Assembly (NCBI GenBank): GCA_016235595.1
Contig: JACRJX010000048.1
Coordinates: 62,001 to 126,000, forward strand
DNA from: Verrucomicrobiota bacterium
GTDB lineage: Bacteria > Verrucomicrobiota > Verrucomicrobiia > CAIQCK01
DNA: 64,000 nt
Direction of reading: 5' to 3'
The notes beneath the pieces were generated by a model. The model worked only from the letters and a program-made list of their open reading frames with translations, was not told where the DNA came from and did no database searches. The position numbers were made by a program, and so were the translations under genes. Shown here in pieces: positions 8,992-17,161 of the stretch. Every line of letters starts with the position of its first letter. Within the stretch, counting starts at the first letter, position 1.

Positions 8992-9020
8992 AGACTAGGA
9001 TGCGCGCCAAACCAACGCAA
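8992..9020 (-). promoter_or_regulatory. Putative sigma-70 promoter for the C-methyltransferase/reductase pair
   Basis: On the minus strand, TTGCGT (9020-9015) and TAGTCT (8997-8992) are separated by exactly 17 bp and point towards the gene starting at 8944. It faces away from the promoter candidate at 9058-9086, forming a divergent pair. Confidence 0.4.
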
Positions 9021-9057
9021 GGGCAGAATCGCCGCGTTCTCGTGGCGGTGTTTGGCC

Positions 9058-9086
9058 TTGTGTCCGTTGTTGGCGCTGCCTAGATT
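9058..9086 (+). promoter_or_regulatory. Putative sigma-70 promoter for the GT4 glycosyltransferase
   Basis: TTGTGT and TAGATT are separated by 17 bp, about 97 bp upstream of the preferred ATG at 9183. A GTG at 9087, directly behind the -10 box, opens the same reading frame; if transcription starts near 9093 that GTG would be excluded from the mRNA. Confidence 0.4.
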
Positions 9087-9182
9087 GTGCGCATCGTCGG
9101 CCCGATTTCCCGTGAAGTTTTTTCCGAGAACGGTCCGGCGCGAGAAACCGGCGCTGCGGCGGTGGCCGCAGCCGTTGAATGC

Positions 9183-10451
9183 ATGGACATGGCTGAATCG
9201 AACACAACTTCGCCCTCCGCCCCAAACACTGCGGGCGGAAATGCACCGGCATCGTCGGCCGGCGTCACGCCGACGAAGGTATTCATCGTCGCGAACTGGG
9301 CGCAGGGCAAAGGCTTCAGCGGTGGCGACCGCATTTTCATCGAGCTGGCGCGCCACTGGCGGCGCAAGCCGGGCGTTGATGTTCATCTGTTGCTGTCGGA
9401 GGAAGGCTGGCAGTTCTGCCAGAAGAAGAATCTCGCGGATGTGGCCCACACGACCTGGAGTCCGGCGCGGTGGACCGGCTGGGGGATGCTGCCGAATTTC
9501 GTGTTGCGCACGCTGCACAGCCTGTGGCGGGCGGCGACGCTGCCGTTGGATGATTCGCCGACGTTCGTTTATTCGGCGGGCGATTTCTGGCCCGATTCGC
9601 TGCCGGCGTTCCTGTTGAAGCTGCGGCGCAAGAACGTGAAATGGGTCGCTGGGTTCTACCTGTTCGCTCCGGTGCCGTGGTCGGCGGAGTCGCCTTACAA
9701 AGGCTGGCAATACCTGAAGGGATGGGTTTACTGGTTGACGCAGGCGGTGTCGGGTTTCCTGATCCGGAAGTTTGCGGACAGGATTTTCTGCATCGTGGAA
9801 CTGGACCGCGACCGGTTCATCCGGGCGGGCGTCGCGCCGGAACGGTTGACGATCGTGCGCGGGGGCGTGGACGTGGAGCTGGCCGAGAGCGTGCCGGAGC
9901 CGCCGGAGAAAACCCACGATGCGGTGTTCATTGGGCGGTTTCATCCGCAAAAAGGCGGGCTGGAACTGGTGGACATCTGGCACGAGGTCGTCAAAGCCAA
10001 ACCCGGTGCGCGGCTGATCATGATCGGCGACGACGGGCCGTTGAAGGAGAAGATCGAGGCGCGCATCGCGGCACTGCATCTGGAGCAGAACATCCGCGTG
10101 GTGCTGTTCCTGTCGGACGTGGAGAAGGCGAGGATTTACAAATCGAGCCGCGTGGTGGTGCATCCGGCGGTTTACGACGTGGGCGGCATGGCGGCGTGCG
10201 AAGCGATGGTGTGCGGTCTGCCGGGCGTGAGCTTCGACCTCGTGGGTCTGCGAACCTACTACCCGATCGGCATGCTCAAGGCGCCGGAGAGAGACCTGCC
10301 GGCGTTCGCGCACTGCATCCTGAGCCTGCTGGACGACAAGGCGCTCTATGAGAAGACGCGGCAGGACGCGCTCAAGCTGGCCTATTCCTGGGACTGGCGG
10401 AAGCGCGCGGAGGAGTTGTGGCAGGCGATGATGGGTGGCGCGCCGCGATGA
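9183..10451 (+). CDS. Glycosyltransferase, GT4 family (GT-B fold)
   Basis: About 422 residues from the ATG at 9183. The C-terminal half holds the GT-B donor-binding domain: AVFIGRFHPQKGGLELVDIW, then ARLIMIGDDGPLKEKI and the patch HPAVYDVGGMAACEAMVCGL, which contains the E-x7-E-like signature. The N-terminal acceptor domain begins with KVFIVANWAQGKGFSGGDR after a ~30-residue Ala/Pro/Thr-rich, apparently unstructured start. No signal peptide was seen, so it probably acts at the cytoplasmic face of the inner membrane, building the surface glycan that uses the CDP-sugar made next door. Donor and acceptor cannot be read from the sequence. Confidence 0.88.
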   Translation: MDMAESNTTSPSAPNTAGGNAPASSAGVTPTKVFIVANWAQGKGFSGGDRIFIELARHWRRKPGVDVHLLLSEEGWQFCQKKNLADVAHTTWSPARWTGWGMLPNFVLRTLHSLWRAATLPLDDSPTFVYSAGDFWPDSLPAFLLKLRRKNVKWVAGFYLFAPVPWSAESPYKGWQYLKGWVYWLTQAVSGFLIRKFADRIFCIVELDRDRFIRAGVAPERLTIVRGGVDVELAESVPEPPEKTHDAVFIGRFHPQKGGLELVDIWHEVVKAKPGARLIMIGDDGPLKEKIEARIAALHLEQNIRVVLFLSDVEKARIYKSSRVVVHPAVYDVGGMAACEAMVCGLPGVSFDLVGLRTYYPIGMLKAPERDLPAFAHCILSLLDDKALYEKTRQDALKLAYSWDWRKRAEELWQAMMGGAPR

Positions 10452-10493
10452 AGCGGCGGCGTTTACGTTGTGGCGGCGGGGTGGTCTTTCCCC

Positions 10494-10499
10494 TATAGT
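10494..10499 (+). promoter_or_regulatory. -10-like hexamer TATAGT upstream of the small methyltransferase
   Basis: TATAGT stands out in GC-rich sequence 22 bp before the ATG at 10522. No good -35 hexamer lies at 16-18 bp. The downstream bases GCGCAG echo the TATAGT-GCGTTC at 20067. Confidence 0.3.
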
Positions 10500-10521
10500 G
10501 CGCAGCCGTTGATCGCTGGCG

Positions 10522-11193
10522 ATGGACGATACAGAAACAAAACTGAACCTGGGTTGCGGCCCGAATAGTGCGGCTGGATGGTTGAATTACGATTGGGGCG
10601 TGCTGCCGCTGCTCTCGAAGATGCCGTGGCTGAGAAAAACCGCCATCACGCTGCGTCTGTTGCCGGCGTACTACGAGGCGCCGTGGCCGAAGATCCAACT
10701 GGTGGACATTCGCAAACGGCTGCCGCTTCGTGATGGCTCGATGGAGTTCATCTACTGCTCGCACGTGCTGGAACATTTTGACCGGTGGGAGGCGGTGCGC
10801 GTGTTGAAGGAATGCCACCGCTGTCTGCGCGACGGCGGTATCATGCGGATCGTCGTTCCTGACATCGTGAAGATGTTCGCCCTCTACCAGGAAGCCGCGC
10901 GGCAACCCGCCAGCGCCGGCGGCGAGCCAAGGCCCGCGCGCGATTTATGCAGACTGTGGTGGGGCTTCAGCACCGACGAAGACCCCGGTGGCTTCTTCGG
11001 CAAGCTCTCGCGATGGTTCATGCGGCATCATCGGTGGCACTACGACCGGCGGGAACTGGAACTGTTGGCGAAGGAAGCGGGATTCGGCAGGATGGTGGTC
11101 TGCGACTTCCGGCAAGGCTCGGTGTCGGATCTCGAAACGCTGGACTACGAAGCCCACAAACCGCACAGCATCTACGTCGAGGTCTCCAAGTAG
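10522..11193 (+). CDS. SAM-dependent class I methyltransferase (Methyltransf_11 type)
   Basis: 223 residues. It starts directly with the SAM-binding motif KLNLGCGPNSAAGWLNYDWG. VDIRKRLPLRDGSMEFIYCS and HVLEHFDRWEAVRVLKECHR follow, then LRDGGIMRIVVPD, which are the later strands of the class I fold. The sequence resembles the small methyltransferases common in LPS and capsule clusters. It probably methylates a glycan or a glycan precursor, but the substrate is unknown. It sits 70 bp behind the GT4 gene on the same strand and converges with the next glycosyltransferase, with 9 bp between stops. Confidence 0.85.
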   Translation: MDDTETKLNLGCGPNSAAGWLNYDWGVLPLLSKMPWLRKTAITLRLLPAYYEAPWPKIQLVDIRKRLPLRDGSMEFIYCSHVLEHFDRWEAVRVLKECHRCLRDGGIMRIVVPDIVKMFALYQEAARQPASAGGEPRPARDLCRLWWGFSTDEDPGGFFGKLSRWFMRHHRWHYDRRELELLAKEAGFGRMVVCDFRQGSVSDLETLDYEAHKPHSIYVEVSK

Positions 11194-11202
11194 AACACGC
11201 CG

Positions 11203-12357
11203 TCAGCCCAGCAGCGCCCGCTCCACGGCTTCCACATTCCGGTCCGAGTAGTGTTCCTCCGCAAACTTCCGGCAGACTGTCCGCCGCGCGTACGCTTCGG
11301 CGGGGTTGCTGACGATGCGCGCCAGCGTTTCCTTGAACGCTTCCGCATCCGGCGGAATCACCCACGCCACCTCCGGGTTGGTCGCGTCCCGCACGCCGGG
11401 ACAATCCGCGCCGATGACCGGAAGCCCGCAGCCCAGGCTCTCCAGCGTCACGCGCGGGAACCCTTCCTGATACAGCGGCATTGCGCAGAGCACATCCGCG
11501 GCGCTGTAGTAGTCCACCAGATCCTTGTTGGCTACGTTGCCGGCGAAGACGACGTTGGATTGCGCTTTCGCGGCCTGCGCCACTTCGTCCTCCAGCGGCC
11601 CGACACCGGCGAAAACAAACAGCACGTCGCGGAACCGCGGGTCGCGCGAAGCTTCCAACATCACCCGCACACCCTTGATGGCCAGAAGTCTGCCGACGAA
11701 GAGGCAGATGAACCGGTCCTTCGGCAGGCCGAGTTTCTGCCGGCACTGCGCCCGGTCGCGCGGCTCGAACGTGTTCAGGTCTATCCAATAGGAGAAACGC
11801 CCTGCCTTCTCCGCCGGCACGCCGCTGTCCACCAGTTCCTGCAACGATTGGTTGGACATGGCGATGACGCGGTCGAAGCCCCGCAGAATCCAGCCGATGG
11901 CGCGCTCCAGCGCGCTGCCCTTGCGCAGGTTGTAGACCGCGTGCGAACTCATTACGAGGCGCTTGCGGAACAACGGCCCCAGCACTCGCGCCGCCGCCGC
12001 CGCCGCCAAACCGTGCGCGTGGATGGCCCGCACGCGACCGCCGTGCGCGACCAGCCACCAGAAGCCGCCCCAGAACAACCGCGGCACCAGATAGAGGAAC
12101 TGGAGCGGTGGATACTTCTCCAGCACATGGAACCACCCCTGGCCGAACCACCACATCCTCCGGATGCGCAGCCCGCCGGTTTCCTCATAACGTTTCCACG
12201 GAACGCGCGTAGTCAGTGGATAGAGACTGAGCACATCAACCTGCCAGCCGCGGGGAACAAGGGCGCGGGTCAGGTCATCCAGATGTGTTTCCACGCCACC
12301 GACGTTGGGCGAGAAACAATTGGTGAAAATCAGAACCGATTTCTCTGGCGTCGCCAT
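11203..12357 (-). CDS. Glycosyltransferase, GT4 family
   Basis: About 384 residues from ATG 12357 (MATPEKSVLIFTNCFSPNVG). The GT-B acceptor domain starts with the GGVETHLDDLTRALVPRGW loop typical of GT4. The donor domain carries FICLFVGRLLAIKGVRVMLE, VLFVFAGVGPLEDEV and the signature PLYQEGFPRVTLESLGCGLP. The open frame continues upstream, but the extension is Arg/Pro-rich, overlaps parB on the other strand and looks non-coding; a tandem ATG at 12387/12384 is the only serious alternative start. It likely adds a sugar to the same surface polysaccharide as the neighbouring glycosyltransferase. The substrate is unknown. Confidence 0.88.
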   Translation of the reverse strand: MATPEKSVLIFTNCFSPNVGGVETHLDDLTRALVPRGWQVDVLSLYPLTTRVPWKRYEETGGLRIRRMWWFGQGWFHVLEKYPPLQFLYLVPRLFWGGFWWLVAHGGRVRAIHAHGLAAAAAARVLGPLFRKRLVMSSHAVYNLRKGSALERAIGWILRGFDRVIAMSNQSLQELVDSGVPAEKAGRFSYWIDLNTFEPRDRAQCRQKLGLPKDRFICLFVGRLLAIKGVRVMLEASRDPRFRDVLFVFAGVGPLEDEVAQAAKAQSNVVFAGNVANKDLVDYYSAADVLCAMPLYQEGFPRVTLESLGCGLPVIGADCPGVRDATNPEVAWVIPPDAEAFKETLARIVSNPAEAYARRTVCRKFAEEHYSDRNVEAVERALLG

Positions 12358-12433
12358 GCCTGTAGGATGTGGATATGCCGGCATCATGGCAAGGGCGAAA
12401 GTCGCCCTGTGGTTCGCGGGGAAAACATCCTCT

Positions 12434-12462
12434 TTGACATTGGCGGCGGGGCGTTGTAAACA
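12434..12462 (+). promoter_or_regulatory. Strong sigma-70 promoter candidate for parB, spacing suggests leaderless mRNA
   Basis: A perfect -35 TTGACA, a 17-bp spacer and TAAACA as -10. The -10 ends 8 bp before the parB ATG at 12471, so transcription would start at or next to the start codon. No Shine-Dalgarno sequence precedes the ATG. Confidence 0.6.
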
Positions 12463-12470
12463 GCCCGCCA

Positions 12471-13490
12471 ATGACCCACAAGAGAGCGCTTGGAAAAGGA
12501 CTGGATGCGCTGATCCAGCGCGGGTTGTCCAGGACGGCAACCGCACCGACACCTGTGCCACCACCCGTGCCGCCGGCGGCTCCCGAGCCTGCTGTGGTTG
12601 CCCCGTCGCCCGTCGTGGTGGCTCCGATACCCGCCGTGCCATCGGCGCCAACCGTACCCATTGCCCCATCCGCGCCACCAGCCGATGCCGTCGGGCAGGT
12701 CGAGATCGGCAAGATTCGCGCCAACCCTTTCCAGCCTCGCACAAAATTTGAACATGAGGCGTTGGAAGAACTCGTCGCCTCCATCCGCGAGCATGGCATC
12801 GTCTCGCCGCTCATCGTCCGCCGCGCCGCCGACGGACAAGGCTACGAACTCATCGCTGGCGAACGCCGCCTCCGCGCCGCGCGCGAAGTGGGCCTGGCCA
12901 CCGTGCCGATCATCGTTCGCACGGCCGATGACCGCGATTCGCTGGCGCTGGCGCTCATCGAGAATCTCCAGCGCCAGGACCTCAACCCCATTGAGGAATC
13001 GCACGGCTACCAGCAATTAATCGAGAAGTTTGGACTGACGCAGGAGCAGGTGGCCCAGCAGGTCGGCAAGAACCGCGCCACCGTGGCCAACGCGTTGCGC
13101 CTGCTCAGCCTGCCGGAACAGGTGCAGGCGTGGGTTCGTGACGGCCAGCTTTCCGTCGGCCACGCCAAGGTCATCCTCGGCCTGACCATCACCGATGAGA
13201 TGACCATCGTCGCCGAACGCGTATTGCGCGACGGCCTCAACGTCCGCGACACCGAGAAATTGGTCGAGCGCATCAAGGCCACCACCGGTCGCCGCCAGCC
13301 GGTCCGCCGCAAGCGCGGCGACGACGCCGAGAAACCGCCGCACGTCCTCGCCATTGAGAACGGCATCTGCCGCAAGCTCGGCACCAAGGTCACCATCCAT
13401 CCGCAGACCGTTGGCGGTTTTATCCGCGTCGAATATTACAACGACGACGATCTCAGCCGTCTCGGCGGCATCCTCGGCGGAGAACTGTGA
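12471..13490 (+). CDS. parB: ParB/Spo0J-family chromosome partition protein
   Basis: 339 residues. The N-terminus (KRALGKGLDALIQRG) is the short segment through which ParB proteins usually contact ParA. A Pro/Ala-rich linker (about 22-75) follows. The ParB/sulfiredoxin-like N-terminal domain starts near 80 (IGKIRANPFQPR) and has the CTPase motif box GYELIAGERRLRAA. A helix-turn-helix (LTQEQVAQQVGKNRATVANA) and a C-terminal dimerisation region come next. It binds parS sites, slides as a CTP clamp and drives origin segregation with ParA. No parA is adjacent, which is unusual because the two are normally an operon. A strong promoter ends 8 bp before the ATG. Confidence 0.95.
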   Translation: MTHKRALGKGLDALIQRGLSRTATAPTPVPPPVPPAAPEPAVVAPSPVVVAPIPAVPSAPTVPIAPSAPPADAVGQVEIGKIRANPFQPRTKFEHEALEELVASIREHGIVSPLIVRRAADGQGYELIAGERRLRAAREVGLATVPIIVRTADDRDSLALALIENLQRQDLNPIEESHGYQQLIEKFGLTQEQVAQQVGKNRATVANALRLLSLPEQVQAWVRDGQLSVGHAKVILGLTITDEMTIVAERVLRDGLNVRDTEKLVERIKATTGRRQPVRRKRGDDAEKPPHVLAIENGICRKLGTKVTIHPQTVGGFIRVEYYNDDDLSRLGGILGGEL

Positions 13491-13554
13491 CCTGTCGCAG
13501 GTGCCCCGTCCCGTCGTGCCGCCGGCCTGATGCCATCAACCAAGGAGAACGACG

Positions 13555-14601
13555 ATGCCATATCGCACACTGTTCCTCGCCACACTGCTGCTGACAACTG
13601 CCGCGACGGTTGCTACTGCCGCCGAACCGACCGATTGGTTTCACCAGGCCAAGTGGGGCGTCATGACGCATTACCTCGGCGCGCCGCCCAGCAGCAAGGG
13701 CGGAGCCGAATTGACCTCCGAGATGTGGAACGAACAGGTCAACCGCTTCGACGTGGCCGGTTTCGCGGAGCAGTTGGCCTCGACTGGCACGCGATATCTG
13801 CTTTTCACCATCGGACAGAACTCCGGCCACTTCTGCGCGCCGAACGCGACCTACGACAAACTCGTCGGCATCACGCCCAGCAAATGCTCACGCCGCGACC
13901 TGATCGCTGATTTGTCGGCGGCGCTGGCCGCGCGGAACATCCGGTTGATGGTTTATCTGCCGGGTGGCGCGCCCGCTGCTGATCACGTGGCGCGGCAAAA
14001 GCTCGGCTGGCTTTGGGGACGCAAAGGCGGCTGGCAGTTGCCCGGCGAACCGGTCGGCGGCCGGCTGGCGGAGTTTCAGCGGCGTTGGGAATCAGTGATC
14101 CGCGAGTGGTCGCAACGCTGGGGCAAGAGTGTCGCAGGCTGGTGGATTGACGGTTGTTATTTCCCAGACGAGATGTATCGCCACGACGACGAGCCGAATT
14201 TCGCCAGCTTCGCGCGCGCGCTGAAGGCGGGCAACCCGGACTCCATCATCGCGTTCAATCCCGGCGTAAAGGTGCCGGTCATTGGGTACACGCGGCACGA
14301 GGATTACACGGCCGGCGAGGTGAACCTGGATAAACTCGCCAAGGCGGTGGAGGCCTGTCCCGGCCGGTGGCTGGAATGCGAAGGGCGGAAGGAACAGTTC
14401 CAGATTCTGACGTTCCTCGGCTCGACGTGGTGCCGAGGCGAGCGCCCGCAGATGCCCGACGACACCATCATCGCCACCACCCGCCAGCTCGCGGCGAAAG
14501 GCGGCGTTGTGACCTTCGACGTGCCCATCCAGAAGAGCGGCCTGATTCCCGCGCCGTTCATCGAACAACTCCGCGCCATCGGCCAAGCCATGAAGAAGTA
14601 A
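13555..14601 (+). CDS. Secreted alpha-L-fucosidase-like glycoside hydrolase (GH29-related)
   Basis: 348 residues with a cleavable signal peptide (about 1-22, ending TAA). The WFHQAKWGVMTHYL start and the VAGWWIDGCYFPDEMYR segment match the GH29 barrel, in which the Asp of the W-x-D-G strand (here D199) is the nucleophile. It is shorter than many GH29 enzymes and ends soon after the barrel, so the C-terminal beta-sandwich appears absent and the acid/base residue cannot be assigned by eye. A clear AAGGAG ribosome site lies 8 bp before the ATG. It opens the sulfatase island, so release of fucose from a sulfated fucan or fucosylated glycan is the natural guess. Activity is inferred. Confidence 0.72.
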   Translation: MPYRTLFLATLLLTTAATVATAAEPTDWFHQAKWGVMTHYLGAPPSSKGGAELTSEMWNEQVNRFDVAGFAEQLASTGTRYLLFTIGQNSGHFCAPNATYDKLVGITPSKCSRRDLIADLSAALAARNIRLMVYLPGGAPAADHVARQKLGWLWGRKGGWQLPGEPVGGRLAEFQRRWESVIREWSQRWGKSVAGWWIDGCYFPDEMYRHDDEPNFASFARALKAGNPDSIIAFNPGVKVPVIGYTRHEDYTAGEVNLDKLAKAVEACPGRWLECEGRKEQFQILTFLGSTWCRGERPQMPDDTIIATTRQLAAKGGVVTFDVPIQKSGLIPAPFIEQLRAIGQAMKK

Positions 14602-14605
14602 CACC

Positions 14606-15673
14606 ATGAAAACCATTTCCCTCCTTTCATTTCTTCCGATCCTCGCCTTGGCCACCACGGCGCACGCCGGCAAACTCACGCTTGTTGCGGGCGGCGGCGA
14701 CGGCGGCGATGGTTCGCTCGCGACGCAGGCGAAGCTGCACGCGCCGTTCGCGGCGGCCGTGGATGGGGCGGGCAACATGTTCATTTGCGAAGAAGGCGGA
14801 AGGGTTCTGAAAGTGGACCCGAAGGGTGTCATCAAGACCATCGCCGGCGAAGACGGGAAAGGTTTCTCAGGCGACGGCGGTCCTTCGGCAAAAGCACAGC
14901 TCCATTTCCCGCACAACCTCATCGTCGCGCCCAATGGCGACCTGCTCATCGCTGACACGCTGAACAGTTGTGTCCGCAAGGTTGATGCGAAGACCGGCAT
15001 CATCACTGCCATTGCCGGCACTGGCGAAAAGGGTTTCGCGGGCGATGGCGGCCCTGCGGCGAAGGCGAAGTTCAACGGCACGTTCAGCATCGCTCTCGAC
15101 CGCGCCGGCCGGCAGCTTTACATCTGTGACCTCGGCAACCGCCGCATTCGCGCGATGGACATGAAGACCGGCCTTATCAAGACCGTTGCCGGCAACGGCC
15201 AGCGCGGCGTGCCCACCGACGGCGCCGACGCCACGAACAGCCCGCTCGCGGACCCGCGCGCTGTTTGCGTGGACTCGAAGGGGAACATTTACATTCTCGA
15301 ACGCAGCGGCCACGCGCTGCGCGTCGTGGACAAGGCCGGCAAGATCCGCACCGTCGCGGGCACGGGCAAGAAAGGTTTCAGCGGCGACGGTGGCGACGCA
15401 CTCAAGGCCGAGATGAATGGCCCAAAGCACCTCTACCCCGATCTTCAAGACAACATCCTCATCTGCGACGCGGAGAACCACGCCGTCCGCAAATACGTTC
15501 TTGCGACCCGCAAGATGGTCCGCGTGGCCGGCACGGACAGAAAAGGAACGACGCTCAACGCCGACCCGCTCAAGACGGAGTTGAACCGCCCCCACGGCGT
15601 CTATGTCCACGCTGACGGCACGATCTACATCGTGGACAGCTACAATAGTCGCATCCTGAAGATCGCTCCGTAG
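14606..15673 (+). CDS. Secreted NHL-repeat beta-propeller protein
   Basis: 355 residues with a signal peptide (1-21, cut after AHA). The rest is a six-bladed NHL-type propeller. Each ~55-residue blade carries a variant of LHFPHNLIVAPNGDLLIADT followed by a VRKVDAKTG-like strand and an IAGTGEKGFAGDGGPA-like turn, repeated about five times. Such proteins occur widely in Verrucomicrobiota and Planctomycetota, in some cases as SMP-30-like hydrolases, but no catalytic metal ligands are evident here. The ATG is 4 bp after the fucosidase stop, so the two are co-transcribed. A binding or scaffolding role is possible; the function is unknown. Confidence 0.82.
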   Translation: MKTISLLSFLPILALATTAHAGKLTLVAGGGDGGDGSLATQAKLHAPFAAAVDGAGNMFICEEGGRVLKVDPKGVIKTIAGEDGKGFSGDGGPSAKAQLHFPHNLIVAPNGDLLIADTLNSCVRKVDAKTGIITAIAGTGEKGFAGDGGPAAKAKFNGTFSIALDRAGRQLYICDLGNRRIRAMDMKTGLIKTVAGNGQRGVPTDGADATNSPLADPRAVCVDSKGNIYILERSGHALRVVDKAGKIRTVAGTGKKGFSGDGGDALKAEMNGPKHLYPDLQDNILICDAENHAVRKYVLATRKMVRVAGTDRKGTTLNADPLKTELNRPHGVYVHADGTIYIVDSYNSRILKIAP

Positions 15674-15766
15674 GACCGCTGCGCCGGTTCTTCTCACAAA
15701 AGGTCGAAACCACCGCCCGGCAGCGGTGTTTTCTCTGCCACGATTATGCATTTGAAAGGAGCGGCC

Positions 15767-17161
15767 GTGGCTGGAGTAAAATCATTCTGGGGAATCGCTG
15801 GTTTCGTTTGCCTTGCTTTGACGGGTGGCATCTGTGCCGGCGCAGGGGTGCCGTCAAAGCCCAACATCCTTGTCATCGTTGCTGACGACATGGGCTACGC
15901 CGACTGCGGCGTGCAGGGCTGCGCGGGCGTGGCAACGCCAAACATTGATTCGCTCGCCAAAAACGGCGTGCGGTTTACCAACGGCTACGTCAGTGGCTGC
16001 GTGTGCAGCCCGAGCCGCGCGGGTGTGGTCACGGGCCGTTATCAGCAACGGTTCGGGCACGACGCGAATCCAAAGGGCAGTTTTGGCCTCGACCTGAAGG
16101 AGACGACAATGGCGCAGCGGATGAAGGCCGCGGGTTACGTCGCTGGCATCACGGGCAAATGGCATCTCGGCGAGTTGAAAGAACAGATGCCGCTCGCGCG
16201 TGGCTTCGACGAATTCTACGGCATCCTGCCGCACGGCATCGGCGCGGAGAAAAAAGGCAGCGGCGTGCAGGTGTACCGCGGTAATGACAAGGTCGAGACG
16301 CCTCCTGATCACACGGTGAAGTTCGGCGAGGAAGCGGTGGCGTTCATTGACCGGCACAAGGGTGAGCCGTGGTATCTCTACCTGCCGTTCACGGCGGTGC
16401 ACGCGCCGCACGTCGCGCCGGACAGTTACGTGCAGAAGTTCGCACATATCGAGGACAAGGGGCGCCGCCATCTTTGCGCGATGATCTCCGTGATGGACGA
16501 CCAGATTGGCGTGGTATTGGCCAGGTTGCGTGAACTGAAGCTGGAGGAGAACACCCTCATCATTTTCATCAGCGACAACGGCGGGCCGCAATCCCGGACG
16601 GTTCACAACGGCCCGTTGCGCGGCGGCAAATGGACGGTCTGGGAAGGCGGCATCCGCGTGCCGTTCATGGTGCAATGGAAAGGCCGCATCGCACCCGGCC
16701 GCGTGCTTGACACACAGGTCATCTCGCTCGATTTCCTGCCGACCGCGCTCGCTGCTGCCGGTGTGAACGCGCAGCCGGAGTGGAAGCTCGACGGCGTCAA
16801 CTTGCTGCCGTTGCTCGAGGGGAAGACGGACAAGCTCACGCGTGACGCGCTGTTTTGGCGGTTCGGCGTACAGTTCGCCGTGCGGCAGGGCGACTGGAAG
16901 CTGGTGAAGGCTTCGCGCGACATGCAGCCAGCACTGTTCAATCTCGCCGCCGACATCGGCGAGAAGAACGATCTCGCGGCGCAGCAGCCTGAAAAGGTGA
17001 AGCAGCTTCAAGCGCTTTGGGACTCCTGGAACGCGCAGAACATCCCGCCGCGTTGGGATGACCAACGTTGGAACGGTCAGGAAGAGAAAGCGGCGAACAA
17101 GCAGTTGAAGAAGGGTAAAGGCAAGAAGGGCAAGAAACAACAAACCCAGACCTCGTCATGA
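15767..17161 (+). CDS. Sulfatase S1 of the island (family S1, GalNAc-6-sulfatase-like)
   Basis: 464 residues from the GTG at 15767. I prefer this start because AAAGGAG lies 5 bp upstream and the protein then begins with a clean signal peptide; an ATG at 15746 adds seven residues. The formylglycine motif is CSPSR (Cys 80 from the GTG) within VCSPSRAGVVTGRYQQRFG. The metal-binding ADDMGYADCG, the active-site GKWHLG and ISDNGGPQ are intact. It is closely related to the sulfatase at 23262, sharing the TGRYQxRFG region and a VISLDxLPTALAAAG segment. The C-terminus is a Lys/Gly-rich tail (KKGKGKKGKK). Its stop overlaps the next start (ATGA), implying coupling. Substrate: probably a sulfated sugar. 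Confidence 0.93.
   Translation: MAGVKSFWGIAGFVCLALTGGICAGAGVPSKPNILVIVADDMGYADCGVQGCAGVATPNIDSLAKNGVRFTNGYVSGCVCSPSRAGVVTGRYQQRFGHDANPKGSFGLDLKETTMAQRMKAAGYVAGITGKWHLGELKEQMPLARGFDEFYGILPHGIGAEKKGSGVQVYRGNDKVETPPDHTVKFGEEAVAFIDRHKGEPWYLYLPFTAVHAPHVAPDSYVQKFAHIEDKGRRHLCAMISVMDDQIGVVLARLRELKLEENTLIIFISDNGGPQSRTVHNGPLRGGKWTVWEGGIRVPFMVQWKGRIAPGRVLDTQVISLDFLPTALAAAGVNAQPEWKLDGVNLLPLLEGKTDKLTRDALFWRFGVQFAVRQGDWKLVKASRDMQPALFNLAADIGEKNDLAAQQPEKVKQLQALWDSWNAQNIPPRWDDQRWNGQEEKAANKQLKKGKGKKGKKQQTQTSS

Noticed and set aside
8826..10313. 495-codon open frame on the minus strand across the divergent promoter region
   Set aside because: Antisense to the GT4 gene and overlapping the C-methyltransferase; Arg/His/Pro-rich with no fold signature.
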